A DNA stretch of 64,000 nucleotides from JBMOPD01 sp049323615 (GTDB taxonomy: Bacteria > Bacillota > Desulfotomaculia > Desulfotomaculales > Desulfocucumaceae). Below, in pieces: positions 1 through 10,427 of this stretch; position 1 is the stretch's first letter; each line of letters begins with the position of its first letter. A program made the translations under genes and the position numbers. Location of the stretch: the NCBI GenBank assembly GCA_049323615.1, contig JBMOPD010000001.1, positions 41,160-105,159 of the forward strand, read 5' to 3'. A model generated the notes under the pieces. That model saw nothing but the letters and a program-made list of their open reading frames with translations, was not told the DNA's origin and ran no database searches.

Positions 1-231
1 TATACCTGCTCTTTTCATAATGTCCTACGTAAAATTATTGTGTTTTAGCCCAACGTTACAACTTTATTTTATAAAACTAATATTAATAACTACTATAGGA
101 AAAAAGTCCTGGATTATGACGACAAAAGTTATATTTTCGGTATTCCCTCTGATTGCTTACAGCTAACCGCTGGGAACAATCAGGTTTATGGGAAGCACCC
201 CCTTTGGGGGCAACGCCCAGGGCGGGAGCAT

Positions 232-427
232 GCAGGGCTTTTCGCCGGGGTGGTGGCGGATCGGTTTCCAAAAAGAAAATTGATCATATCCCATCGGCAG
301 CCTTTTCAGCGGAACCGTCACCAGGTACCTGGGGGCGCCGGCGGGCTTCCTGATCAGCGGCTGTGCAGGGCTGCTTGTGATTCTGGTGGTGCTGTGGCGG
401 ACCGGAAAACTGAAAATCAGGGATTAA
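232..427 (+). pseudogene. MFS transporter relic with deleted middle
   Basis: Two adjacent reading frames carry pieces of one major facilitator superfamily transporter. From about 241 the first frame reads FAGVVADRFPKRKLII, which is the conserved loop between helices 2 and 3 (motif A, G-x-x-x-D-R-x-x-R/K). From 287 to 427 the second frame reads the C-terminal end of such a protein, starting PIGSLFSGTVTRYLGAPAGF and followed by a last hydrophobic helix and the basic tail WRTGKLKIRD before TAA. Helices 3 to 11 are missing and the two pieces are out of frame, so the gene is dead. No credible N-terminus lies upstream of 232. The assignment to MFS rests on motif recognition only. Confidence 0.6.
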
Positions 428-1566
428 AAAACATTCTTTTCCCCGTCAGTATAAAGGCGGGCCGGGGAAAGGGGGGCAGTGTCCAGGAGGTCGCACTTCC
501 CTTCGGCAATCAGCCGGGAGGCAATAAGGCCTATGGCCGGGGCATGCATGAACCCGTTTCCGGCAAATCCCCCGGCGATGAAAAACCCCTTGAGGGCGGG
601 ATGTTCCCCCAGTATGCCCAGGTAATCAGGGGTCAGCGACCTTATGCCCACGAAGGCCCTGACCAGTTTGCCGTCCTGGAGCAGGGGGATGCGGCGGACG
701 GCTGATTCGATGAACCCGTCCAGCAGGGACCAGTTTACCGCGGTATCCATACCGGGGTATGAATCCCTGTCGGTGCCGCCCAGGATCATGGTTCCGTTTT
801 TTTCGGTGTGCAGGTAAAAACCGGTGTCCATGTCCACCACCAGCGGGGCGTCACCGGGGATACCCGCCAGCGGGGAACATACGTATACCTGCCTCCTGTA
901 AGGCCGGGCGGGAATTTCTATACCCGCCGTTTTGCCCATTTCCGGCAGGTGGGGACCGGCGGCGTTTACCACTACCGGGCAGGAGATTCTTCCGGCCGGG
1001 GTAATCACGCCCTTTATGCTGTCGCCGGTCAAGTCCAGGCCGGTAACTTCTTCCCGGAAGAATACCTCCACTCCCCGTTTGCGGGCCTGCTGGAAGTACC
1101 CCATGGTCACCCCGTAGGGATCGGCATAGGCGTCCAGCGGGCAAAACGTGCCGCCAATCAGGTCTGCGCAATTTATAAACGGATATCTTGAGGCCAATTC
1201 TTCCCTGGTCAAAAACTCCGCCGGTATGTTAAAATTTTTCAGGAGGGCCTGGTTTTCCCGAAACCGCGCACACTTGCCGGGGTTTGCCGAAACGAAAAGG
1301 TACCCTCTCTGCCTGAAGTATATGGGATAGCCCATATTGGTTTCAAACTGCTTAAAATAGGGCAGGCTAATTTTGGTCAGGGCCACATTGACGGGATTTG
1401 AAAACTGGTGTCTGATACCTCCGGTGCAGTATGCAGTAGACCCCATGCAGGGGAATTTTTCCTTTTCAATAACGGCAATTTTCAGGTTGCCGTGCAGTGA
1501 GAGGTGGTAGGCTATGCTGAGACCGATTACTCCCGCCCCCACGATCACCACGTCAAAAGTTCTCAA
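424..1566 (-). CDS. FAD-dependent oxidoreductase, DAO family
   Basis: A 380-residue flavoprotein of the D-amino-acid oxidase/glycine oxidase/sarcosine oxidase superfamily. The N-terminal dinucleotide fold is visible as VVIVGAGVIGLSIAYHL (about residues 5-21), with an acidic residue after beta-2 (VIEKE). The C-terminus has GGTDRD and the second FAD contact FIAGGFAGNGFMHAPAIG. The substrate is probably an amine or 2-hydroxy/amino acid; it cannot be fixed from sequence. An ATG lies 11 codons upstream (1599), but a strong AGGAGGT site sits just before the TTG at 1564-1566, so TTG is preferred. It is transcribed away from fakA and ends on top of the MFS relic. Confidence 0.8.
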   Translation of the reverse strand: MRTFDVVIVGAGVIGLSIAYHLSLHGNLKIAVIEKEKFPCMGSTAYCTGGIRHQFSNPVNVALTKISLPYFKQFETNMGYPIYFRQRGYLFVSANPGKCARFRENQALLKNFNIPAEFLTREELASRYPFINCADLIGGTFCPLDAYADPYGVTMGYFQQARKRGVEVFFREEVTGLDLTGDSIKGVITPAGRISCPVVVNAAGPHLPEMGKTAGIEIPARPYRRQVYVCSPLAGIPGDAPLVVDMDTGFYLHTEKNGTMILGGTDRDSYPGMDTAVNWSLLDGFIESAVRRIPLLQDGKLVRAFVGIRSLTPDYLGILGEHPALKGFFIAGGFAGNGFMHAPAIGLIASRLIAEGKCDLLDTAPLSPARLYTDGEKNVF

Positions 1567-1691
1567 TTTCCCCACCTCCTGTATAATTACGTGATTCACT
1601 GCGCAAGCCGCATTTTCCTTCCTGAAAGGGTTTTGTCGCTTTTACGGCGAATATATGAATATTTTGGAAGATATTTGCCGGAGGATAAACA

Positions 1692-3308
1692 ATGCGGTTT
1701 GATTCGTTTAATGGCAGCGAGTTTTTGATGATGCTGGTGGGCAGCGCCAACCTGCTGGCGGAACACCGTGCCGAAATAGATGCCCTGAACGTTTTCCCGG
1801 TGCCTGACGGAGACACCGGAACCAACATGTACCTTACTTTCCTGTCCGGGGTCAAGGAGGCCAGGGAAAATAAAAAATCACCGGCCGGGGAAATTGCCGC
1901 CGCCATGGCCCGGGGATGCCTCCTGGGGGCCAGGGGTAATTCAGGAGTGATACTGTCCCAGATTCTGCACGGGTTTGCCGGCGCCCTGGAGGGCAAGGAC
2001 AGGGTACATACCGCTGATGTTGCTGTTGCCTTCACGCAAGGGGCTGAAGCCGCCTACCGGGCGGTAATGAATCCCGTCGAGGGGACAATGCTTACGGTAT
2101 GCAGGAGACTGTCAACCGCCTTTGAAGAGGCCGTCGGCCGGCAGTGCGACCTGCTGAAGGCCACGCTGCACGCCTACAGGCAGGCCCAGCAGGCGCTGGC
2201 GGAAACCCCGGAAATGCTGCCCGTGCTGAATGAGGCCGGTGTTGTGGACGCCGGGGGCAGGGGGCTGGTGGTGATACTGGAGGGCATCCTGCACGCCCTG
2301 AAGATGGCCGCGGCCCGGAAGCAACTGGAACTGTTCGACCTGGCGGCCAGCCAGCAGAAGGAGTTCATGGCCCGGACCCGGGACGTATCCCCGGTGATTG
2401 AATATACATACTGTACCGAGATGATCGTAAAAGGCAGGGAGCTGCCCCTGGGCCGGATGCGGGCCGAGCTTTCCCCCTACGGAGACTGCCTGATGGTGGT
2501 GGGCAATGATGAAACCGCCAAGGTTCATATCCATTCCAACCACCCCGGGCTGGTGCTGGAGTGCTGCCTGAAATACGGCGCCCTGCATAATGTGCAGATC
2601 AACAACATGGAGGAGCAGCACAGGGAATTCAGGCAGTCCGCCGGCCCGGAAAAGCCCCTGGGCATGGTCAGCGTGGGGCTGGGTGACGGGATAATCAGCA
2701 TCATGGAAAGCATGGGGGCCGACCAGGTTGTATCCGGGGGACAGACCATGAATCCCAGCACCGAGTCAATCCTGGAGGCCGTTAACCGGGTCCGGGCGGA
2801 AAAGATACTGCTCCTGCCGAACAACGGCAATGTGATCATGGCCGCGGAGCAGGCGGCTGCCATGTACGGCAAGGAAGTCCGGGTGGTAAAGACCGCCAGC
2901 ATCCCCCAGGGGCTGGCCGCCATGCTGGCGTACAACCCGTACGGAGACCCGGATGAGATTGCCGGCAAAATGGAGTTGGCGGCCAGGTCCATAAGGGGCG
3001 GGGAAATAACCAGGGCGGTCAGGGATACTTCCCTGGAAGGCCTTAAAATAAATGACGGCGACTATATCGCCGTGGCGGACGACCGGATCCTGGCAGCGGG
3101 GCCGGACCTGTACCCGGTGGTCAGGACCCTGGTGGACAGCCTGGTGGACGGCGGGGCCGATATTCTTACCCTGTATTACGGCGCCGAAATATCCGGGCAT
3201 GAGGCCGAGTCTGTGGCCCAAAGGCTCGGCGGGGAATTCGGCGGCCTGGAAATTGAAACCCATTACGGCGGACAGCCCCATTACCAGTTTATAGTTTCCG
3301 CTGAATAA
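1692..3308 (+). CDS. fakA: Fatty acid kinase, catalytic subunit (DAK/DhaL domain)
   Basis: A 538-residue protein of the YloV/FakA family. FakA phosphorylates fatty acids held by the DegV-family partner FakB, to give acyl-phosphate for phospholipid synthesis. The N-terminal DhaL nucleotide-binding domain (about residues 1-200) carries the signature NVFPVPDGDTGTNMYLTF near residues 33-50, whose aspartates bind Mg-ADP, and RGCLLGARGNSGVILSQ. The C-terminal DhaK-like part follows. Length matches the family (about 550). The ATG is preceded by a good GGAGG. The next gene, 13 bases downstream, encodes a DegV protein, so substrate subunit and kinase are co-transcribed. Confidence 0.88.
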   Translation: MRFDSFNGSEFLMMLVGSANLLAEHRAEIDALNVFPVPDGDTGTNMYLTFLSGVKEARENKKSPAGEIAAAMARGCLLGARGNSGVILSQILHGFAGALEGKDRVHTADVAVAFTQGAEAAYRAVMNPVEGTMLTVCRRLSTAFEEAVGRQCDLLKATLHAYRQAQQALAETPEMLPVLNEAGVVDAGGRGLVVILEGILHALKMAAARKQLELFDLAASQQKEFMARTRDVSPVIEYTYCTEMIVKGRELPLGRMRAELSPYGDCLMVVGNDETAKVHIHSNHPGLVLECCLKYGALHNVQINNMEEQHREFRQSAGPEKPLGMVSVGLGDGIISIMESMGADQVVSGGQTMNPSTESILEAVNRVRAEKILLLPNNGNVIMAAEQAAAMYGKEVRVVKTASIPQGLAAMLAYNPYGDPDEIAGKMELAARSIRGGEITRAVRDTSLEGLKINDGDYIAVADDRILAAGPDLYPVVRTLVDSLVDGGADILTLYYGAEISGHEAESVAQRLGGEFGGLEIETHYGGQPHYQFIVSAE

Positions 3309-3321
3309 AGGGAGGTAAAAA

Positions 3322-4170
3322 ATGAGCAAGGTCAGGATAGTTACAGACAGTACGGCGGACCTGCCCGAAGACATAGTAAAACGGTACGGCATCACGGTGG
3401 TTCCGCTGAAGGTTTTCTTCGGCCAGGAGGTATTTCTGGACGGGGTGGAGATTACTCCGGACGAATTCTTCCGCCGGCAGGTGGAGGGTGAGATGTCAAC
3501 CACCTCCCAGCCGTCGCCGGTGGAGTTTGTGGATTATTACAGGCCTTTCATTGACGCCGGAGACGAAATAATTTCCATACACATTTCCAGTCTTATGAGC
3601 GGCACGGTCCAGTCCGCCACCCTGGCCGGGACCATGCTGGAATACCCCGCCCTGGAGGTGGTGGATTCCGGAGTGGTCAGTGTTGCCCTGGGCATCATGG
3701 TTTTGAGCGCAGCCCGGGCGGTTGAAGCGGGGAAAACCAGGGCCGAAGTGCTGGCCATGGTGGACCGGATGCGGCGCAAAATGAGGGTCTATTTCATGGT
3801 GGATACCCTGGAATACCTGCAGCGCGGGGGGCGCATCGGGAGGGCCCAGGCGTTCCTGGGCACGCTCCTCAATGTCAAGCCCATTCTGACCCTGCAGGAC
3901 GGCCTGGTGCACCCCCATGAGAAGGTCAGGGGGAGAAAAAAGGCCTGCGACCGCCTCATTTCACTGATGAAAGAAGCCTTTGGCGAGGGAAGCCGGATCC
4001 AGGGCTGGATAACCCACGGGGTGTTCCCGGAAGGACTCGAGATGGTTAGGCAGGGACTCATGGAAAATTTTGACTGCACCGAGATACTGACCGGCCGCCT
4101 GGGCCCGGTGGTGGGGACCCATGGCGGCCCCGGCCTGGTGGGGGTTGTTTGCCTGCCTGTTGAAGAATAA
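3322..4170 (+). CDS. DegV family fatty-acid-binding protein (FakB-like)
   Basis: A 282-residue DegV protein. This family binds a fatty acid and presents its carboxylate to FakA. Seen: the N-terminal VRIVTDSTADLP signature, the TSQPSP segment around residue 55-60, SGTVQSA (phosphate/carboxylate loop), and the conserved VDTLEYLQRGGRIG near residues 155-168. Length is typical (280). Start ATG is preceded by GGGAGG at good spacing. Position directly after fakA supports the role as its substrate subunit. Confidence 0.88.
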   Translation: MSKVRIVTDSTADLPEDIVKRYGITVVPLKVFFGQEVFLDGVEITPDEFFRRQVEGEMSTTSQPSPVEFVDYYRPFIDAGDEIISIHISSLMSGTVQSATLAGTMLEYPALEVVDSGVVSVALGIMVLSAARAVEAGKTRAEVLAMVDRMRRKMRVYFMVDTLEYLQRGGRIGRAQAFLGTLLNVKPILTLQDGLVHPHEKVRGRKKACDRLISLMKEAFGEGSRIQGWITHGVFPEGLEMVRQGLMENFDCTEILTGRLGPVVGTHGGPGLVGVVCLPVEE

Positions 4171-4272
4171 AGGTGTTATAAAGGAAAAGACGCGTTCATG
4201 TCAAATAATCTATTAGTTACGAATTTAGTAAAAAGTTATAAGATAAAAATAATTTCAGGGGGTGTTTGTTGT

Positions 4273-6225
<1,953 letters not shown>

Positions 6226-6248
6226 AACTTTTCTAAGGGTGCCGGCCG

Positions 6249-7478
6249 ATGAAAATCAGGTTTAAAAATCTGAATTTCAGGATGAAGGAGATTGGGGAGC
6301 CGGTGCGGTACCGGGCCGGGGACAAAATAATCCTGCACCGGCGCCCGAACCACAACTTTTACCTCATAATTTCCGGCCATGTGGAGGTATACTCCGAAAG
6401 CCGCGGGAAAATCCACCTGGCCCGCCTTTTGCCCGGCGAGTACTTCGGGCAAATATCGTGCCTCACCGGGCGGCCCTCCAGAGCCACCTACGCTGCGGAG
6501 GACGACCTGAGCCTGCTGCGTACCGACCGTGAGGGACTGCTGAAATTAATGGGAGATTTGCCCGATTTCAACCGCCACATTGTGGAGATTCTCTGCGGTG
6601 TGGCCAGGCAGGGCGGGACCGGCGGAGAAGCCGGAGTCCCGTCCTTTCCGTCTAATACCGGGGAAATGCCCGGTAAAAAGCCTGTACCGGCCAGGCGGCC
6701 GGTGGTGGGGCTGGCCCTGGGGGCCGGCGTAGTGCGGGGCATGGCCCATATAGGCGTGATCCGGTCGCTGAGGAAGAATAAAATCCCCATTGACGTGGCG
6801 GCCGGGACCAGCGCCGGGGCGCTGGTGGGGGCCTGCCTGGCGGCGGGCCTTACCGCCGACAGGATGGAGGAGATCGCCAGGGGGCTGAGCTGGTCGAAGA
6901 TAGCCGCCCCCGTCCTGCCCCCCGGCAAGGCCTTTTTAAATAATGAAAAACTGGGCCAGCTGGTGGACAGGGTTCTGGACGGCAAAAACTTCGCCGACCT
7001 GGACATCCCCTTTGCGGTGGTGGCGGCCGACGCCTGCACCGGGGAAGAGGTGGTGATCAGGGAGGGCAAGGTTTCCGACGCGGTAAGGGCCTCCACGGCC
7101 ATCCCGGCCATCTTTGAGCCGGTAGCGCTTTTCAACCGCACCCTGGTGGACGGGGCGGTGTTGAACATGGTGCCGGCCAGCGTCTGCCGGGCCATGGGGG
7201 CCGATATTGTGATAGCCGTGTCGGTGGGTGATTTTTCCTTTCAGTCGGGGCCGCCCCGGAACATCGTGATGGCCATCCTGCGCTACACCGACATGATGCT
7301 GAAAAAGCAGGTGGCCCTGGCCAAGGACCAGTGGGCGGACATAGTGATCAACGTGGAAAGGCCCGATTTGAGCGGATACGGCTTCAGGGAGGCCAGGCAC
7401 TTCATCAGGGAGGGGGAGCGGGCGGCCGACGGCGTGATGCCCGGGATCAAGGCCCTCATCGGGGGCTGGCGGGGATAA
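6249..7478 (+). CDS. Cyclic-nucleotide-binding domain fused to patatin-like phospholipase
   Basis: A 409-residue two-domain protein. Residues about 15-120 form a cNMP-binding (CAP_ED) beta-roll, with the phosphate-binding region LLPGEYFGQISCLTGRPSRA. Residues about 155-400 form a patatin-like serine esterase of the RssA/YchK type: oxyanion loop LGAGVVRGMAHIGVI, nucleophile elbow GTSAG, and the catalytic aspartate in VDGAVLNMVP. Such proteins hydrolyse lipid esters, probably under ligand control, in the cytoplasm or at the membrane. It lies 23 bases after the acetoacetyl-CoA ligase gene and probably shares its transcript. Substrate unknown. Confidence 0.83.
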   Translation: MKIRFKNLNFRMKEIGEPVRYRAGDKIILHRRPNHNFYLIISGHVEVYSESRGKIHLARLLPGEYFGQISCLTGRPSRATYAAEDDLSLLRTDREGLLKLMGDLPDFNRHIVEILCGVARQGGTGGEAGVPSFPSNTGEMPGKKPVPARRPVVGLALGAGVVRGMAHIGVIRSLRKNKIPIDVAAGTSAGALVGACLAAGLTADRMEEIARGLSWSKIAAPVLPPGKAFLNNEKLGQLVDRVLDGKNFADLDIPFAVVAADACTGEEVVIREGKVSDAVRASTAIPAIFEPVALFNRTLVDGAVLNMVPASVCRAMGADIVIAVSVGDFSFQSGPPRNIVMAILRYTDMMLKKQVALAKDQWADIVINVERPDLSGYGFREARHFIREGERAADGVMPGIKALIGGWRG

Positions 7479-7494
7479 AGGGGCCAAAAGGGGG

Positions 7495-7527
7495 AAAGGG
7501 GCGTGAGCCCCTTAAAAATTTTTACAC
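7495..7527 (+). terminator. Rho-independent terminator after patatin gene
   Basis: Perfect hairpin AAGGGGC-GTGA-GCCCCTT followed by AAAAATTTTT. The flanking A and T runs let it act in both directions, but it best serves the rightward fakA-to-patatin transcripts. Confidence 0.75.
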
Positions 7528-7578
7528 TCAGTTATAGATTGAGGCGGGGTGGATTTTTGTCCTGTCGCCCTCCGGTCC

Positions 7579-8004
7579 TTACCGGTCCTGGGCGGTCTTG
7601 GCCGCTACCCTGGCGTTAAATTTGGCCGCGTCGATTATAAATCTCTCATGTACACCCTCTGAAATTTTGTCCACTCCGTCGTCTGCCACTATGGAAAAAG
7701 TAAGTTTTCTGCCTTCCACTTTTTCCAGTTTAACTTTTACGGTGACGGTCAGGCCGGGAGGTGTGGCCGCCAGGTGGCTCAGATTGACGCCGGTTCCCAC
7801 CGATTGCTCGGCGGGCCAGTCAATGTGGGGGTTGATGGCCTGGATGCAGGCCCATTCAAACAGCCCGACCATGTATCCCGTGGCCAGAACTTTGGGCATC
7901 ACCTGGAACTCGGACGCCTCGGGATAAAGGAAGGGGACGGTTTTGTTTTCCCCAACTTTGAATTTAAACTCGTAAGTAAGGCCGGGCTGTAATGAATCCC
8001 TCAT
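7579..8004 (-). CDS. Hot-dog thioesterase, FlK-like
   Basis: A 141-residue protein resembling the fluoroacetyl-CoA thioesterase (FlK)-type hot-dog family, which hydrolyses small acyl-CoA thioesters. Seen: LQPGLTYEFKFKVGENKTVPFLYPE at the N-terminus, MVGLFEWACIQAI helix, VGTGVNLSHLAATPPGLTVTVKVKLEKVEGRKLTFSI, and HERFIID near the end; the T/E/H set expected of FlK-type active sites is plausibly present. The ATG at 8002-8004 has an AAAGGTGG site 8 bases upstream and is preferred over a GTG four codons earlier. It is the third gene of a padR-crotonase-thioesterase operon, which suggests it releases CoA from the product or an overflow intermediate of the crotonase. Confidence 0.72.
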   Translation of the reverse strand: MRDSLQPGLTYEFKFKVGENKTVPFLYPEASEFQVMPKVLATGYMVGLFEWACIQAINPHIDWPAEQSVGTGVNLSHLAATPPGLTVTVKVKLEKVEGRKLTFSIVADDGVDKISEGVHERFIIDAAKFNARVAAKTAQDR

Positions 8005-8034
8005 CAGGCAGGCCACCTTTCCATATTATATTTG

Positions 8035-8826
8035 TTACCGGCCCGTGAATTGCGGCGCCCGTTTTTCAAAAAAGGCCTTCAGTCCCTCCGCGTAGTCCCC
8101 GGTCCCCGCCGCTTTGATAATGCCTTGCCTTTCCAGTTCCAGCTGCCGCTCCAGCAGGGTCAGCAGCGAGTTGTTAAGCAGGTTTTTTATGATGGCAAAG
8201 GAGCGGGAAGGGCCGCCGGCAAGTTTTCCGGCCCACTCCAGGGCGCTGCCCGCCAGCTCACCGGGTTCCACCACCCTGTTGACCAGGCCTATTTCCAGGG
8301 CTTTTTGGGCGTCAAAGACCGGGTCGAGGAACAGCAGTTCACTGGCCCGCCCTAAGCCGATCAAAAGGGGCACCAGCAGCATCCATCCGCCGTCGGGCAC
8401 CAGCCCCACATTGGTGTAGGCCTGCCTGAACCTGGCGGCGGAGGAAGCGATCCTCAAGTCGCAGGCAGCGGCAATGCTCAGTCCGGCTCCGCCCACCGCT
8501 CCGTTTATAGCCGCAATCACCGGTTTGTCCAGGGAGCGGATTTCGGTAATAATCCTGTTCAGCCTTTTTGTCAGCTGCCTGTATGGTTCCGACGGGTTGT
8601 CCCCGGCGAATTCCCCGGCCATTTTTAAATCCCCGCCGGAGCAGAAAGCCTTTCCGGAACCGGTGAGAACCACGGCCCTGACGGTGTCGTCCCTGATGCA
8701 GGCCTCCAGGGCCGCGATCAGGTCGTCCCCCAGCTGGAAGTCCAGGGCGTTGAACTGTTCCGGACGGTTCAGAACTATTGTGGCCACACCATCCTCTGAT
8801 CTTAAAATAACGGTTTTCCATTCCAT
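8035..8826 (-). CDS. Crotonase-family protein (enoyl-CoA hydratase/isomerase)
   Basis: A 263-residue crotonase. Seen: oxyanion-hole loops SGKAFCSGGDLKMAGEF (about residues 60-75) and AAINGAVGGAGLSIAAACDLR (about 105-125), then YTNVGLVPDGGW. The two glutamates that define classical hydratases (in CELAMMCD and QPEILLG of the mitochondrial enzyme) are replaced here by Ser and Tyr, while the Asp of VPDGG is kept. That pattern is seen in PaaG-type isomerases, so an enoyl-CoA or epoxy-acyl-CoA isomerase role is more likely than simple hydration. RBS CAGGGGG before ATG. It lies 27 bases after padR in one operon. Confidence 0.78.
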   Translation of the reverse strand: MEWKTVILRSEDGVATIVLNRPEQFNALDFQLGDDLIAALEACIRDDTVRAVVLTGSGKAFCSGGDLKMAGEFAGDNPSEPYRQLTKRLNRIITEIRSLDKPVIAAINGAVGGAGLSIAAACDLRIASSAARFRQAYTNVGLVPDGGWMLLVPLLIGLGRASELLFLDPVFDAQKALEIGLVNRVVEPGELAGSALEWAGKLAGGPSRSFAIIKNLLNNSLLTLLERQLELERQGIIKAAGTGDYAEGLKAFFEKRAPQFTGR

Positions 8827-8853
8827 ACTAAAACACCCCCTGATTATTTTACA

Positions 8854-9405
8854 TTAGCTTTTTGTTTTCGCGGGCTGCAGCTTCCGCAGCAGGCCCTCCA
8901 TCCAGCCGATCTTGGTTTCCTGGAAAGTTATGCCGAACTCGATGATGTCTATCCTGAAATGGTTTACCTTCCGTTCCTGCATCTTTTCCCGCACCCTTTT
9001 GAACTCGTCCAGTTTTAATTTTTCCGCCTCTATTTGACGCTCCACCAGTTCCCTGGCCCTGTCTTCCGGGGTGTGCTTGAAATAATTGCACTTTTCCAGA
9101 AAGGGAAAGACCTGGAAGAAGTCAAAGCTGGCAATATCCGGTGCATTTTCTTCCAGGAGCCAGGAATAAAATTCCTCCCTGCCCTTCCCGGTCAAGTGAA
9201 ACACCTTCCGGGGCGGGTTCTTGTCCTGGTAGATGACCTCCTTGTTGACCAGCCCCTCATCCTCCAGCTTTTTTAAAGTTGTGTACAGCTGCCCTTCGTT
9301 AATGCCCTGGCTGCGCTGGTAGAAATTTTTAAAGCGCTGCCTTATTTCATAGCCGTGGGTGGGGGCATCCAGCAGGCAGCCCAAAATCATGTGTTTTAAA
9401 GACAT
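8854..9405 (-). CDS. PadR family transcriptional regulator
   Basis: A 183-residue PadR repressor: N-terminal winged helix (LKHMILGCLLDAPTHGYEIRQRF, then GQLYTTLKKLEDEGLV near residues 38-55) and a helical C-terminal dimerisation domain. PadR proteins usually sense aromatic or other small effectors and repress the adjacent operon. First gene of the leftward operon with the crotonase and thioesterase; repeated GTAC-containing half sites lie directly upstream (9420-9470), so autoregulation is likely. RBS AGGAGG before ATG. Confidence 0.87.
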   Translation of the reverse strand: MSLKHMILGCLLDAPTHGYEIRQRFKNFYQRSQGINEGQLYTTLKKLEDEGLVNKEVIYQDKNPPRKVFHLTGKGREEFYSWLLEENAPDIASFDFFQVFPFLEKCNYFKHTPEDRARELVERQIEAEKLKLDEFKRVREKMQERKVNHFRIDIIEFGITFQETKIGWMEGLLRKLQPAKTKS

Positions 9406-9413
9406 ATACTCCT

Positions 9414-9470
9414 CCTGTACACATTTTACTGATGTACATTTAAAGCATTGTACATTAAAATTAATGTACC
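9414..9470. promoter_or_regulatory. PadR-type operator array
   Basis: The 57 bases upstream of padR hold four TGTAC/GTACA half-sites. The last pair forms a near-perfect 20-base palindrome, GTACATTAAAATTAATGTAC, at 9450-9469; another pair, ATGTACAT and TTGTACAT, is spaced at 9432-9453. PadR family operators typically have the form ATGT-N8-ACAT. The site covers the expected promoter of the padR operon. Binding is inferred. Confidence 0.65.
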
Positions 9471-9564
9471 TAAATTTATAGTATTACTGTCCCTGTATTT
9501 TGTCAATATGCTCGAAAATGGGGCAGTTGCCATAAAAAGACGTAAAAATTTTTCTACCTCTAAA

Positions 9565-9593
9565 TTGACATATGTTCATAACAGGAATATAAT
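9565..9593 (+). promoter_or_regulatory. Sigma-A promoter of the NifX-like operon
   Basis: TTGACA at 9565-9570 and TATAAT at 9588-9593 with exactly 17 bases between: a consensus housekeeping promoter, 74 bases upstream of the first gene. Confidence 0.8.
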
Positions 9594-9666
9594 AGTTATG
9601 AAATAATGACCACAACCAGTATATACAACACAAGCGGCAAAATCAAAGCCGGAAGGTGGTGAGAGG

Positions 9667-10041
9667 TTGAAAACGGCAGTCACCTCCCACGGTCGGAACC
9701 TGGAAAGCTCTGTGGACCCGAGGTTTGGCCGGTGCAGCTGGTTTATCGTGGCGGATATAAAAACCGGTGAATACCGGGCCGTGAGCAATGAACGGAACCT
9801 GAACGCCGCCCGGGGGGCCGGCATCCAGGCGGCCGAAAGAGTCAGCCGCCTGGGAGTGCAGGCTGTAATCACCGGGCACTGCGGGCCCAAGGCCTTCCGG
9901 GTGCTGAGGGCCGCGGGTATTAAGGTGTATTCCGCTGGTGAAGGTACGGTGGCGGAAGTTCTGGACAAGTTAAAAAGAGGGATGCTTAAAGAGGCAGAGG
10001 CGCCGGATGTAGAAGGGCACTGGGATGTAATAAACAAATAA
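9667..10041 (+). CDS. NifX/NifB-type iron-molybdenum cofactor-binding domain protein
   Basis: A 124-residue single-domain protein of the dinitrogenase iron-molybdenum cofactor biosynthesis family (NifX/NafY/NifB C-terminal). Seen: KTAVTSHGRNLESSVDPRFGRCSWFIV at the N-terminus, then the alternating pattern ending in AVITGHCGPKAFRVLRAAGIKVY. In non-nitrogen-fixers such small proteins occur next to MinD-like ATPases and bind iron-sulfur or other metal clusters. Start is TTG at 9667 after a GGTGGTGAGAGG purine stretch. First gene of a four-gene operon (NifX-like, DUF5320, two ATPases). Confidence 0.82.
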   Translation: MKTAVTSHGRNLESSVDPRFGRCSWFIVADIKTGEYRAVSNERNLNAARGAGIQAAERVSRLGVQAVITGHCGPKAFRVLRAAGIKVYSAGEGTVAEVLDKLKRGMLKEAEAPDVEGHWDVINK

Positions 10042-10061
10042 ATTTCAAGGAGGGAATTATT

Positions 10062-10397
10062 ATGCCCGGTTTTAGCGGAACAGGACCGGCGGGCGGTGGG
10101 CCGATGACTGGGAGAGGGCGTGGCTACTGCATGAGTTATGCCGGCAGGGGAATAAATCCCGGCCCGTGGTTGGGCCGGGGAGGAGGCCGCGGCTGGAGGC
10201 ACTGGTGCCATGCCACCGGAATGCCCCGCTGGGCCAGGCGGGCGCCCGGCCCATTTACTTCCGGATCAATGTATGCGCCGCCGGCGGACGGGGAACAGGA
10301 ATTAGACTTGCTCAGGGAACGGGTCGGCAGCCTGGAAAGCGCCCTTGAACAGGCCAAAAAGCGCATAAATGAACTGGAAGGCAAAAAGGAAGGGTAA
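10062..10397 (+). CDS. DUF5320 family protein
   Basis: A 111-residue protein whose N-terminus, MPGFSGTGPAGGGPMTGRGR, followed by GYC, is the glycine-rich signature of the DUF5320 family. The C-terminal 40 residues form a heptad-rich coiled coil (ELDLLRERVGSLESALEQAK). The function is unknown; the family is almost always found beside NifX-like proteins and MinD-type iron-sulfur ATPases, as here. RBS AAGGAGGG before ATG. Confidence 0.8.
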   Translation: MPGFSGTGPAGGGPMTGRGRGYCMSYAGRGINPGPWLGRGGGRGWRHWCHATGMPRWARRAPGPFTSGSMYAPPADGEQELDLLRERVGSLESALEQAKKRINELEGKKEG

Positions 10398-10427
10398 GCA
10401 ACAGCACCCGTTCAGGGGGAAGAGTAA

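Noticed and set aside
9576..10211. Open frame of 211 codons on the minus strand
   Set aside because: Overlaps the NifX-like gene, its sigma-A promoter and DUF5320; Ser/Pro-rich composition typical of a shadow.
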